Notes: a model not told the origin generated them from the letters alone. A DNA stretch of 9,940 nucleotides from an uncultured Bacteroidota bacterium (GCA_937876435.1 CALEIL010000307.1:1-9940); one strand, 5' to 3'; positions 1 through 6,377 are shown, counted from the stretch's first letter. Numbers and translations are program-made.

Positions 1-1
1 C

Positions 2-220
2 AATACGGTGGCCAATTTTGTGGAAATGCTGGGGGCATCCGGAAAAAGGTCCCCATCCGATATATTGCGGAAGGATGTGTTTCGCAGAGTGAGTACCTAC
101 GAGGTAAAATCATTTGAAATGATGTATCCTACGGTTCCTTACGGAAGTTTTCGATACGATGAAATACCGGAGAAATGGAAGAGTGAATTTGACTTTGCCC
201 GTGTCCATTCATTCGGATAA
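2..220 (+). CDS. C-terminal fragment of an unrecognised protein (5' end outside window)
   Basis: The frame is open from the window edge to a TAA at 218-220, so this is most likely the last 72 codons of a longer gene. A GTG at 8-10 could in principle start a 70-residue protein, but nothing supports initiation there. The visible piece is charged and rich in aromatic residues, with no membrane segment and no Cys. It has a Ser/Pro-Ser-Asp stretch near its start and several Tyr, Phe and Trp residues near its end (for example YPTVPYGSFRYDEIP). I do not recognise the family. The next gene begins 12 nt after the stop on the same strand, which suggests co-transcription with the amidohydrolase. Confidence 0.6.
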   Translation, partial: NTVANFVEMLGASGKRSPSDILRKDVFRRVSTYEVKSFEMMYPTVPYGSFRYDEIPEKWKSEFDFARVHSFG

Positions 221-226
221 ATCCGA
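213..226 (+). other. Small perfect inverted repeat over the stop codon
   Basis: TCGGAT, then AA, then ATCCGA. As RNA it would fold into a 5-bp stem (UCGGA/UCCGA) with a UAAA loop that contains part of the stop codon at 218-220. It ends 6 nt before the next ATG. It is not followed by a U-run, so it does not look like an intrinsic terminator. It could affect termination-reinitiation between the two genes, or be chance. Confidence 0.25.
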
Positions 227-232
227 TACCAA

Positions 233-1969
233 ATGCGCCAGAAAAATTTTCAAGTTATTTTGATCCTGAATTTACTATTGGGTGTCTGTCTGAGTTGTAA
301 AACAGATCTCCAGGAATCGTCCCCGCTCAGTTATTATTACAATGGGAATATTTACTCCATGGACGAAGCTTCGGGTCATTTTACGGCTATGATCGTGGAA
401 GATGGGCGGATTTTGGCTTTGGGGGGCGATCAGATCAGGGATATGATCTCAGATCAGGAATACCAATCAATCAACCTGGATGGTCGGTACGTCTTCCCCG
501 GATTGATAGAAGGCCACGGGCATTTTATGTCGCTTGGTGAGGTGGTGTGTGGTTTGGATATTTCGGGTCTGGAATCATGGGAAAAGGTGTTGGAAAAGAC
601 CAGGGCGTACGCCGCCAATCAGTCTGATCAGGAAGGCTGGCTGGTCGGCAAAGGGTGGCATCCCAATCACTGGGCGTCTTTGCCCTCAGATCTTACGGAA
701 GGATATCCGGATAACCAGGAGCTGTCTCGGTTGTTTCCAGATCGACCCGTGATCCTGCAGCATTCCAGTTTTCATGCTTTGATGGCGAATCAAAAGGGGT
801 TGGAGCATGCCGGGATTACCAGGGAAACACCGGATCCACCCGGCGGTAGAATAGTACGCGACGATACCGGAAACCCAACCGGTATGCTGGAAGAGAATGC
901 GATGTCTCTGGTGATGGATCCTTATTTTACCTGGAAAGAGGGTCGTCCTATCGAGGTCCGGGAAGAAGAGATGGAAAGATATCTGGATTCAGCTACCCAG
1001 GAATGCCTGTCGTATGGCATTACTACTTTCGTGGATGCCGGGGTCGATGTGGGCGATTTTCAGATCTATGAAAGGTACCACCGGGAACGGGGACTTGATA
1101 TCCGGATATGGGCCATGACCGCGGGGCGAGACCTTCTGGATGGTTCATTTGATAAAATCGTTCCGTATCAGTCATCCGATGACCGTCTTTTCGTACAGGG
1201 GACCAAGGCCTATATAGATGGGGCGTTGGGAGCCAATGGTGCCTGGATGGTAGATCAATACGCAGACCAGCCTGGCTGGCACGGCCAAAACGTGACCGAA
1301 CTTTCCACGCTCAGGGCGATCGGTCAAAAATGTATCGATCTCGGATTGCAGTATTGCGTACACGCCATAGGGGACAGGGCAAATCGGGAAGTTTTGAACT
1401 TGTACGAGGACCTTTTTGAAGAAAATAAGTTGAATGGACGCCCATTGCGATGGAGGATCGAACACGCTCAGATCATCCAGCCAGACGATATCAGCCGTTT
1501 CTCGCAATTGGGTGTGATTCCGGCCATGCAGGCGATTCATTGCACCTCGGATGCCCCCATGGTAGTCCCCAAAATAGGGGAGCAACTCGCCAGAGAAGGG
1601 GCCTATGCCTGGCGTTCCCTGATCGACAATGGGTCCATCATCGCCAACGGAACTGATACCCCTGTGGAAAACGTCGACCCATTTGAAAACCTGTACGCCT
1701 CGGTCACCAGGAGATCCGGACCAGGTGAACATCCTTTCTATCCTGCTCAATCCATGACCAGAAGAGAGGCCTTAAAATCCCTGACGCTCTGGAATGCCTA
1801 CGCCTGTCAACTGGAGGATTTTACCGGCAGTCTGGAAACCGGAAAATGGGCAGATTTTTTTATTACTGATACGGATTTGATGAAATGTGATGTCAATGAT
1901 ATTCTGAATGCGGAGGTACTTCAGACCTATCTCAATGGGGAGTTGGTTTGGGAAGGCAAGTCACCCTAG
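233..1969 (+). CDS. YtcJ-type amidohydrolase (Amidohydro_3), predicted lipoprotein
   Basis: 578 residues, the usual length for YtcJ-like members of the metal-dependent amidohydrolase superfamily, which hydrolyse amide or related C-N bonds. The substrate cannot be read from sequence. The N-terminus is a lipoprotein signal: hydrophobic residues about 8-20, then L-S-C with Cys22 as the lipidation site. The enzyme therefore probably works outside the cytoplasm, anchored to a membrane. Family marks seen in order: the metal-binding H-x-H (His95, His97, in GLIEGHGHF), a GWLVGKGW motif near 126-132, GTKAYIDGALGANG at 323-336 with Lys325, VHAIGDRAN with His377, RIEHAQ with His411, and ANGTDTPVE with Asp475, the usual last metal ligand. 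The C-terminus (ADFFITD...YLNGELVW) is the normal beta-sandwich end, so the protein looks intact. There is no Shine-Dalgarno sequence. The stop codon lies inside the first unit of the heptamer array at 1963-2039. Confidence 0.93.
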   Translation: MRQKNFQVILILNLLLGVCLSCKTDLQESSPLSYYYNGNIYSMDEASGHFTAMIVEDGRILALGGDQIRDMISDQEYQSINLDGRYVFPGLIEGHGHFMSLGEVVCGLDISGLESWEKVLEKTRAYAANQSDQEGWLVGKGWHPNHWASLPSDLTEGYPDNQELSRLFPDRPVILQHSSFHALMANQKGLEHAGITRETPDPPGGRIVRDDTGNPTGMLEENAMSLVMDPYFTWKEGRPIEVREEEMERYLDSATQECLSYGITTFVDAGVDVGDFQIYERYHRERGLDIRIWAMTAGRDLLDGSFDKIVPYQSSDDRLFVQGTKAYIDGALGANGAWMVDQYADQPGWHGQNVTELSTLRAIGQKCIDLGLQYCVHAIGDRANREVLNLYEDLFEENKLNGRPLRWRIEHAQIIQPDDISRFSQLGVIPAMQAIHCTSDAPMVVPKIGEQLAREGAYAWRSLIDNGSIIANGTDTPVENVDPFENLYASVTRRSGPGEHPFYPAQSMTRREALKSLTLWNAYACQLEDFTGSLETGKWADFFITDTDLMKCDVNDILNAEVLQTYLNGELVWEGKSP

Positions 1970-2039
1970 TCCCGAATCCCTAGTCCCGAATCCCGAATCC
2001 CGAGTCCCGAATCCCGAATCCCGAGTCCCGAGTCCCTAA
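1963..2039. repeat. Degenerate heptanucleotide tandem array, 11 units of TCCC(G/T)A(A/G)
   Basis: Eleven head-to-tail 7-bp units with no spacers. The units read, in order: accctag, tcccgaa, tccctag, tcccgaa, tcccgaa, tcccgag, tcccgaa, tcccgaa, tcccgag, tcccgag, tccctaa. Variation is confined to position 5 (G or T) and position 7 (A or G), apart from the first base. Units 4-6 and 7-9 are identical 21-bp blocks (1984-2004 and 2005-2025), which points to growth by duplication of three-unit blocks. The array fills nearly all of the gap between two convergent genes. On the minus strand it presents GGG runs separated by exactly 4 nt, a G-quadruplex-compatible layout. It resembles in style the heptamer STRR repeats known from cyanobacteria, but the unit is different. 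Confidence 0.95.
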
Positions 2040-2042
2040 CCA

Positions 2043-2651
2043 TCAGTGGTCAACAACTGGTGTGATCATAATATGCGCTTTGTGGGTGCCCGCATCCATC
2101 AGCCAGGGCATCCCACCGCCTACGGGCTCAGTAGGCAGCCCACTTTCTTCCCCAGTCAGGTAAGGAATATAAATCACAGACCGAAGACGACCTTTGGCCA
2201 CTTCTCCGGTGGCCATGTTGACATCCCCCTGGTCCGCATCAAAAACGTACAAACTCGCCGGTTTTTCGGGTAGTTTGAGTTTGCCGGAGTCTGCTTCCTC
2301 CCCCCTTATTCTCTGTCGGTCATCATTGGAGTATCCTTCGGCGGCCAATTCTCGGCCTCTGGCCATAAAGGGTTCCAGATCTTTAAAATAACAGGAAACG
2401 TGGATATTGTTGCGGGCAGGGTCATCAGCGAGGCATATTAGTTCATTGTTTCCTTCCCGGATGGTGACCGGTTCTCTTTGTTCATTGTATCCCATGACCC
2501 GTGCCCCTTCTGCCTTATCAGCAGGCGCTGCCTTCAAAGCCAGTTTAATTTGAATCTCTTTGGGAGGGATGGGATTCGTTCCGTTTTGGCCAAACAGGGA
2601 AGTGGCTACCGTACTCATCAGGAAAAGGATGCCAAGGTGTGAATAATTCAT
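2043..2651 (-). CDS. Small exported protein of unknown function
   Basis: 202 residues, starting at an ATG (2649-2651). An N-terminal signal peptide is evident: a short polar start, a hydrophobic core about 6-20 and a Phe-Gly-Gln end near residues 20-22 as the probable cleavage region. There is no lipobox, so it is probably periplasmic or secreted. The mature part has no membrane helix. It carries two Cys (73 and 87) that could form a disulfide once exported, in the segment ELICLADDP...VSCYFKDLEPFMARGREL. The C-terminal part has a recognisable pattern, SVIYIPYLTGEESGLPT (158-174), a Gly-rich turn, PWLMDAGTHKAHIMITP (182-198) and a closing His. I have an impression of this layout from uncharacterised exported proteins in several phyla, but no function is known to me. 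It converges on the amidohydrolase, separated only by the heptamer array, and diverges from the cardiolipin synthase gene. Confidence 0.85.
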   Translation of the reverse strand: MNYSHLGILFLMSTVATSLFGQNGTNPIPPKEIQIKLALKAAPADKAEGARVMGYNEQREPVTIREGNNELICLADDPARNNIHVSCYFKDLEPFMARGRELAAEGYSNDDRQRIRGEEADSGKLKLPEKPASLYVFDADQGDVNMATGEVAKGRLRSVIYIPYLTGEESGLPTEPVGGGMPWLMDAGTHKAHIMITPVVDH

Positions 2652-2711
2652 ATCCGATTATTTTTATAAGTGTGAAATAGATCTGGAACGTGGGAGACTG
2701 GCGCTTAAGCA

Positions 2712-2744
2712 AAAACATAAACATTTAATATAAAGTTCCCCCAA
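2712..2744 (-). promoter_or_regulatory. Candidate promoter for the small exported protein
   Basis: Read on the minus strand, TTG (2744-2742) is followed by a 22-nt spacer and TATGTTTT (2719-2712). This is a 7-of-8-type match to the Bacteroidota -7 box, TAnnTTTG, at an acceptable distance from a -33 TTG. It would give a leader of about 55 nt before the ATG at 2651. The same 2652-2762 spacer must also hold the promoter of the divergent cardiolipin synthase gene, for which I see only AT-rich sequence (TTTAATATAAAG near 2725-2735). This was found by eye and is weak. Confidence 0.3.
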
Positions 2745-2762
2745 TTGATATATATTAGGGAA

Positions 2763-4220
2763 ATGAACTGGATATTGATAGGTGAAATAGTTTATGTAAC
2801 CATTTTGGTCATGGTATGTGTCCGGATCATTTATGAGACCCGGATCAGTTCCAAAACCATGAGTTATTTGCTCCTGGTTGTATTCCTGCCTGTCCTGGGA
2901 ATCATTTTGTATTTCACCCTCGGTATCAATTACAGGAATCGGAAAATCTACACCAAAAAACTGGTGAAGGATGCCGAAACTGAAAAAATGCTTCGCGAAG
3001 GAATACTTCGGCGGTCCAACAAAATACTCAATAGTGGAAACGAAGTACTCGAGGAGAATAAGGCTCTGGTCAGATTGCTGCTGAACGATGAACTGAGCCC
3101 TCTAACCGGCCACAATAAAACAGAGATCCTCCTCAATGGCGAGGGGAAATTTCCGAGGGTCCTCGAAGTTCTGGAATCGGCCAGACATCACATCCATATG
3201 GAATATTACATCTACGAACCTGATAAAATCGGGACTCAGATTGCGGATATTCTCAAGAAAAAAGCACAGGAGGGAGTGATCGTTCGATTGATCTATGATG
3301 ATTTTGGAAGCCGTCGAATCAGAAGGAAAGTCGTGCCGGCCCTGAGGGAAGCAGGAGTGCTGGCTATGCCGTTTTACAGGATCAAACTGATCGCCCTGGC
3401 CAATCGGATCAATTACCGGAACCACCGTAAGATTATAGTCGTGGATGGAAAGGAGGCGTTTGTCGGTGGGATCAACGTATGCGATACCTATATCAATTCC
3501 GATGAGGTTGGGAAATCTGTCTATTGGCGGGATATGCACCTCTATTTTGCCGGGCCTGCTGTCCGAAATCTACAAAACCTGTTCCTCGCTGATTGGAATT
3601 TTTGTGCCAGCGATAACGTGGAATTGTCAAGAATCTATTTTCCGGAAATGGAACAGGTGATTCAACCTGACGACCGCTATATGCAGGTGGTGGCCAGTGG
3701 TCCCGATTCTGCAACGCCAAGCATCTTGTATTCAATCCTGCAAGCCATTATGTTGGCAGACAAAGAAATTTTAATCACTACTCCCTATTTTATTCCCGGT
3801 GAAAGTCTGATGGACATCCTGGTTATTTCAGCCAAATCTGGTGTAGATGTTCATATTATGGTTCCGGAGAAAGGGGATTCCAGGCTTGTCAATGCTGCTG
3901 CTCAATCGTATTATCTGGAGTTGGCGGAGGCTGGGGTTCACATCCACCGGTACACCCGGGGATTCGTTCATTCCAAAACGATGGTGGTAGATGGGGAAAT
4001 ATCGATGATTGGATCCTCCAATATGGACATCCGAAGCTTTGATCTCAATTTTGAAGTCAATGCCATCATATACGACGAGGAAGATGCTGCCCGAATGCGG
4101 GAAATATTTTTCGAGGATGTAAAGCACTGCGTGGAGATTGATCCGGCAGAATGGCGAAACCGACCGAAATATATTCATTTGATCGAACGCATTGCACGAC
4201 TACTTTCGCCATTGCTTTGA
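2763..4220 (+). CDS. cls: Cardiolipin synthase, phospholipase D family
   Basis: 485 residues from ATG 2763, a typical length for bacterial Cls. It condenses phosphatidylglycerol, usually with a second phosphatidylglycerol, to make cardiolipin at the inner membrane. In order: two N-terminal transmembrane helices (about residues 3-23 and 33-54) in a PLDc_N-type region, the latter containing LPVLGIILYFTLG; a basic linker; then two PLD catalytic domains. The first HKD motif is HRKIIVVD (His221, Lys223, Asp228), followed by GGIN. The second is HSKTMVVD (His403, Lys405, Asp410), followed by GSSNMDIRS. Both motifs are complete, so the enzyme should be active. An in-frame TTG at 2745 would add six residues. 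I prefer the ATG because the extension gives nothing recognisable and has no better initiation signal; AGGGA lies only a base or so before the ATG, too close for a good ribosome-binding site. The family match is strong. Another PLD-family phosphatidyltransferase is the main alternative. Confidence 0.93.
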   Translation: MNWILIGEIVYVTILVMVCVRIIYETRISSKTMSYLLLVVFLPVLGIILYFTLGINYRNRKIYTKKLVKDAETEKMLREGILRRSNKILNSGNEVLEENKALVRLLLNDELSPLTGHNKTEILLNGEGKFPRVLEVLESARHHIHMEYYIYEPDKIGTQIADILKKKAQEGVIVRLIYDDFGSRRIRRKVVPALREAGVLAMPFYRIKLIALANRINYRNHRKIIVVDGKEAFVGGINVCDTYINSDEVGKSVYWRDMHLYFAGPAVRNLQNLFLADWNFCASDNVELSRIYFPEMEQVIQPDDRYMQVVASGPDSATPSILYSILQAIMLADKEILITTPYFIPGESLMDILVISAKSGVDVHIMVPEKGDSRLVNAAAQSYYLELAEAGVHIHRYTRGFVHSKTMVVDGEISMIGSSNMDIRSFDLNFEVNAIIYDEEDAARMREIFFEDVKHCVEIDPAEWRNRPKYIHLIERIARLLSPLL

Positions 4221-4335
4221 ATGGTCTGAGCGGAAAAAATTTGTTGCTTCTTAGGCTTTTAGAGGAGGTTTGAGAAAAATATTGGACGTTAGCCGACGAA
4301 TAAACGTTGATTGGTGTATCGAAGTAATAAGACCT

Positions 4336-4719
4336 ATGATTATGATCAAACTGTTTTTTATGCTTTGCATCCCGGTGCTGTTGATTTCCTGTGAAGAAAA
4401 TGCTGCTGTGGATGGGGTGTTGATCAAAATACGGAACAACAGTCCGTACGTATTTCAAAACGTAAAGGTCAACACCGGGGGTGGGTTTAGGGATTACGGG
4501 ATAGTAAAACCACACAGAGAATCCGGCTACGAAGCGTTTGATTTTGCCTACAGATATGCTTTTGTGAGTGTAACGATAGGGGGAGAGGAGTACGCAATCC
4601 AGCCCATCGATTACGTCGGGGAAGAAAGACTGGAAGAAGGCCGGTATACCTACATCATTCATGTGCATGAAAACGGGGATCAAAATACCAGATTGAGCAT
4701 GGACATTCGGTATGACTGA
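4336..4719 (+). CDS. Small lipoprotein of unknown function
   Basis: 127 residues from ATG 4336; a second in-frame ATG at 4342 would serve as well. The frame continues upstream to a TTG at 4270, but that would place 22 polar residues before the signal, so it is rejected. A lipoprotein signal is clear: Lys5, hydrophobic residues 6-17, lipobox L-I-S-C with Cys19. The mature part (about 108 residues) is predominantly beta-like. It begins with IRNNSPYVFQNVKVNTGGGF and continues through a DYGIVKP segment, FDFAYRYAFVSVTIGGEEY, IQPIDYVGEE, and a closing RYTYIIHV strand. I believe similar small exported proteins with the FDxAYRYA and QPIDYVGE patterns occur in Bacteroidota, without an assigned function. 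It follows the cardiolipin synthase gene by 115 nt on the same strand and may or may not share its transcript. Confidence 0.82.
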   Translation: MIMIKLFFMLCIPVLLISCEENAAVDGVLIKIRNNSPYVFQNVKVNTGGGFRDYGIVKPHRESGYEAFDFAYRYAFVSVTIGGEEYAIQPIDYVGEERLEEGRYTYIIHVHENGDQNTRLSMDIRYD

Positions 4720-5003
4720 CGGTTTGTGGGATTAAACTATCAAACGGGTCTTATGATTCATCAATATCAAGAACGGAGCGCTTTACGGAGATCCTGGTTA
4801 ACCTTCATCACAACGCTGTAAAGGGGGGCAGGGAATTGTCAAGGAGTCAATTTTCAACCGTTATGCCACCCATCTACCGCTGCCTGACCCTTGATAAATC
4901 AGAAAACTTTCAGAGAATAAGTGGTTTATTAACAAAACAACGCATGTATTTGCACGTTAATAGGGTGAATTGCATTAATTTTACATTTGAAACTATATTT
5001 AGG
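4720..5003. other. Intergenic spacer without a recognisable gene
   Basis: About 280 bases between two lipoprotein genes. I find no tRNA cloverleaf, no strong terminator hairpin and no plausible coding sequence. The reading frame of the downstream gene stays open back to 4836, but the extra residues are polar, rich in Arg and Cys, and would bury the lipoprotein signal internally. A weak imperfect inverted pair (TTGTCAAGG near 4834-4842 and CCTTGATAA about 45 nt later) and a 5-bp GTTTG/CAAAC pair just after the upstream stop are visible. Neither is convincing. The last 40 bases are AT-rich and probably hold a promoter. Confidence 0.6.
4970..5001 (+). promoter_or_regulatory. Candidate promoter for the Cys/His-module lipoprotein
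   Basis: Two overlapping possibilities. TACATTTG at 4982-4989 is an exact match to the Bacteroidota -7 consensus TAnnTTTG, but only a poor -33 (TTA at 4957-4959) lies upstream. Alternatively TTG at 4970-4972 is followed by 21 nt and then TATATTTA at 4994-5001, which differs from the consensus in its last base. The second choice would start transcription near 5007, after the ATG at 5004, and so would favour initiation at 5028. Confidence 0.35.
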
Positions 5004-5027
5004 ATGAACCATATTTTACTTTTGAGA

Positions 5028-5819
5028 ATGTTCCGAACGCGTATTTTGTTGGTAGTAGCTATATCTTCCCTGGCTTTTATTTCGTGCCGGGATGGTGGTG
5101 CATCACAAAATTCCAATCAGGCCCCACGGACAACCACCAATAATAGTCCCAATACTACGGTCCAGGGAAGTCAGAATCCTTCAGCGACCACTGCCAATCC
5201 TGCAGCGACTACGGCCAATACCGGAGCTGCCGGGAGTGAGTTTCATTACATTTGTGCAAACAACTGCGAAGGGAGCGGGGCGAACGCTGCCGGAAATTGT
5301 CCGGTGTGTGGTGAGGAATTGGTTCACAATACTTCCTTCCATGCGGGGGATCAGGGCGGTGCCAACAGCTCCCCGCAAATTATAGGAGCGGATGATAATT
5401 CTTTCAGTTCGAAAATCACCCCATTAGGAGATCCAGGATCGTCTGCCCAAACTACGGCAGCGCCGGCCGCAACCGGAGGAACTGGTTTTCACTACACCTG
5501 TAGCGCAGGCTGTGGAGGCGGTGGTGATGCCCAGGGGTCTTGTCCCAATTGTGGGCAGGCTTTGGTCCACAATGCTGCATATCATGCCGGTGGAGCACCA
5601 ACTTTGACACCCGGGGCATCTCCTCAGGCACGGCCAACGACCACTGCCAACAAATATCCAAGCGTGTTCAATACACCCGGAGCAGTTCCTCAGGCAAATG
5701 TGAATACCGTAGGAGCTTCTCATTACATCTGCAGCGCTGGCTGCGGAGGCGGAGGAAATGCGCAGGGTTCTTGCCCCAAATGCGGAGCAGCTTTGGTTCA
5801 CAACGATGCATTTCACTAA
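5028..5819 (+). CDS. Lipoprotein with three zinc-ribbon-like Cys/His modules
   Basis: 263 residues from ATG 5028. ATG 5004 adds MNHILLLR and is an acceptable alternative. Signal: Arg3/Arg5, hydrophobic 6-18, then F-I-S-C with Cys20 lipidated. Three modules follow, at about residues 72-105, 154-186 and 231-263, each of the form H-Y-x-C-x3-C-x(9,10)-C-P-x-C-G-x4-V-H-N-x3-H. The Cys are 76/80/91/94, 158/162/172/175 and 235/239/249/252; the His pairs are 100/105, 181/186 and 258/263. The last His is the final residue of the protein. The CPxCGxxLV tail recalls heavy-metal-binding zinc-ribbon domains, so metal binding (zinc or similar) outside the cytoplasm is the likely property. The modules are separated by Thr/Ala/Asn/Pro/Gly-rich linkers that look disordered. 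The function is unknown; metal storage, sensing, or a structural tether are all possible. It stands alone, with spacers of over 100 nt on both sides. Confidence 0.85.
   Translation: MFRTRILLVVAISSLAFISCRDGGASQNSNQAPRTTTNNSPNTTVQGSQNPSATTANPAATTANTGAAGSEFHYICANNCEGSGANAAGNCPVCGEELVHNTSFHAGDQGGANSSPQIIGADDNSFSSKITPLGDPGSSAQTTAAPAATGGTGFHYTCSAGCGGGGDAQGSCPNCGQALVHNAAYHAGGAPTLTPGASPQARPTTTANKYPSVFNTPGAVPQANVNTVGASHYICSAGCGGGGNAQGSCPKCGAALVHNDAFH
5182..5223 (+). repeat. Two-copy 21-bp imperfect tandem repeat in the linker
   Basis: Copies at 5182-5202 and 5203-5223 match at 17 of 21 positions. They encode part of the Thr/Ala/Asn-rich linker before the first Cys/His module (SATTANP then AATTANT), so this looks like in-frame growth of a flexible linker. 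Confidence 0.55.
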
Positions 5820-5850
5820 TCGATCGAGGGTGTAGCAATTATCCATACAT

Positions 5851-5874
5851 TTTGGCTGAAATATTTTATATTTA
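5851..5874 (+). promoter_or_regulatory. Candidate promoter for the Dabb/glycerate kinase operon
   Basis: TATATTTA at 5867-5874 resembles the Bacteroidota -7 box TAnnTTTG and lies 65 nt before the chosen start at 5940. A TTTGG lies at 5851-5855. The TTG to -7 spacing is only 12 nt, shorter than the usual distance, so the upstream half may not be a true -33. The same TTGG-N10-TTATATTTA arrangement recurs ahead of the permease gene at 9388-9410. Confidence 0.35.
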
Positions 5875-5939
5875 GGTGAAAATTGCTTTCAATAACCTGA
5901 AGAATGGTACTTATGCCGCTTTTCAAAATATTTTTATCG

Positions 5940-6377
5940 ATGAAGAAGCCACTTTTTAGCCTGATTGTAGTGTGTAGCCTTATTACGATCACCACCACCC
6001 ATAAGGCCTTTACCCAAAATTCTGTTCAAAAACAAGTACTATCCGTCAAGCCTATGTCCGAAGATGCCTCTGTTCTCCGTCATGTAGTCCTATTTTCTTT
6101 TAAGGAAAACACGTCTGACCAGGATGTCGATAAGATCGTGGAAGCCTTTTCCGCGTTGCCCGACAAAATTTCACAAATCAAGGATTACGAATGGGGACTC
6201 AACAATAGCCCGGAAGGACTCAATGATGGGCTCACGCATTGTTTTTTAGTAACTTTTGCCAGCGAAGAAGATAGAGCCATTTATCTCCCCCATCCGGAGC
6301 ATCAGGCATTTGTTAAAATTTTACGCCCCCATCTGGAGAAAGCCGTCGTGGTCGATTACTGGGCGAATGAAAAGTGA
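5940..6377 (+). CDS. Exported Dabb-domain (stress-responsive alpha/beta barrel) protein
   Basis: 145 residues from ATG 5940, chosen because it begins a clean signal peptide (MKK, hydrophobic 5-18, probable cleavage near AFTQ, 23-26). In-frame ATGs at 5904 and 5913 would add up to 12 residues ahead of it. The mature protein is a single Dabb domain, about residues 45-141. It opens with LRHVVLFSFKENTS (His48), has the middle D-K-I-x-Q-I-x-D-Y-E-W-G-x-N segment, then THCFLVTFAS (His100), and ends with YLPHPEHQAFV (His118, His121) and VVDYW. Dabb domains form dimeric ferredoxin-like barrels seen in stress proteins and some aromatic-polyketide cyclases. The activity here cannot be assigned. The stop overlaps the next gene's start by 11 nt, so the two are almost certainly co-transcribed and may be translationally coupled. 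Export of one and cytoplasmic location of the other makes a direct partnership doubtful. Confidence 0.88.
   Translation: MKKPLFSLIVVCSLITITTTHKAFTQNSVQKQVLSVKPMSEDASVLRHVVLFSFKENTSDQDVDKIVEAFSALPDKISQIKDYEWGLNNSPEGLNDGLTHCFLVTFASEEDRAIYLPHPEHQAFVKILRPHLEKAVVVDYWANEK

Noticed and set aside
1172..1750. 192-codon open frame on the minus strand
   Set aside because: It lies wholly within the well-supported amidohydrolase gene, and its product has no recognisable motifs.
1963..2039. CRISPR array
   Set aside because: The units are 7 bp and directly abutting, with no spacers, and no cas genes are nearby.
2745..2762. TTG start for the cardiolipin synthase
   Set aside because: It adds only six residues, lacks an initiation signal, and the ATG at 2763 gives a normal N-terminus.
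4261..4272. Strong Shine-Dalgarno-like AGAGGAGG followed by a TTG at 4270
   Set aside because: Spacing to the TTG is about 1 nt. The 22 residues it would add are polar and precede a proper lipoprotein signal. Genes in this window do not use such sites, so it is probably chance.
4066..4683. 205-codon open frame on the minus strand
   Set aside because: It is antisense to the end of cls and to most of a lipoprotein gene with a clear lipobox. Its translation is low in recognisable features and looks like a shadow frame.
4836..5003. N-terminal extension of the Cys/His-module lipoprotein from 4836
   Set aside because: It would put 56 or more polar residues before the signal peptide and bury the lipobox. 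The region also contains promoter-like boxes.
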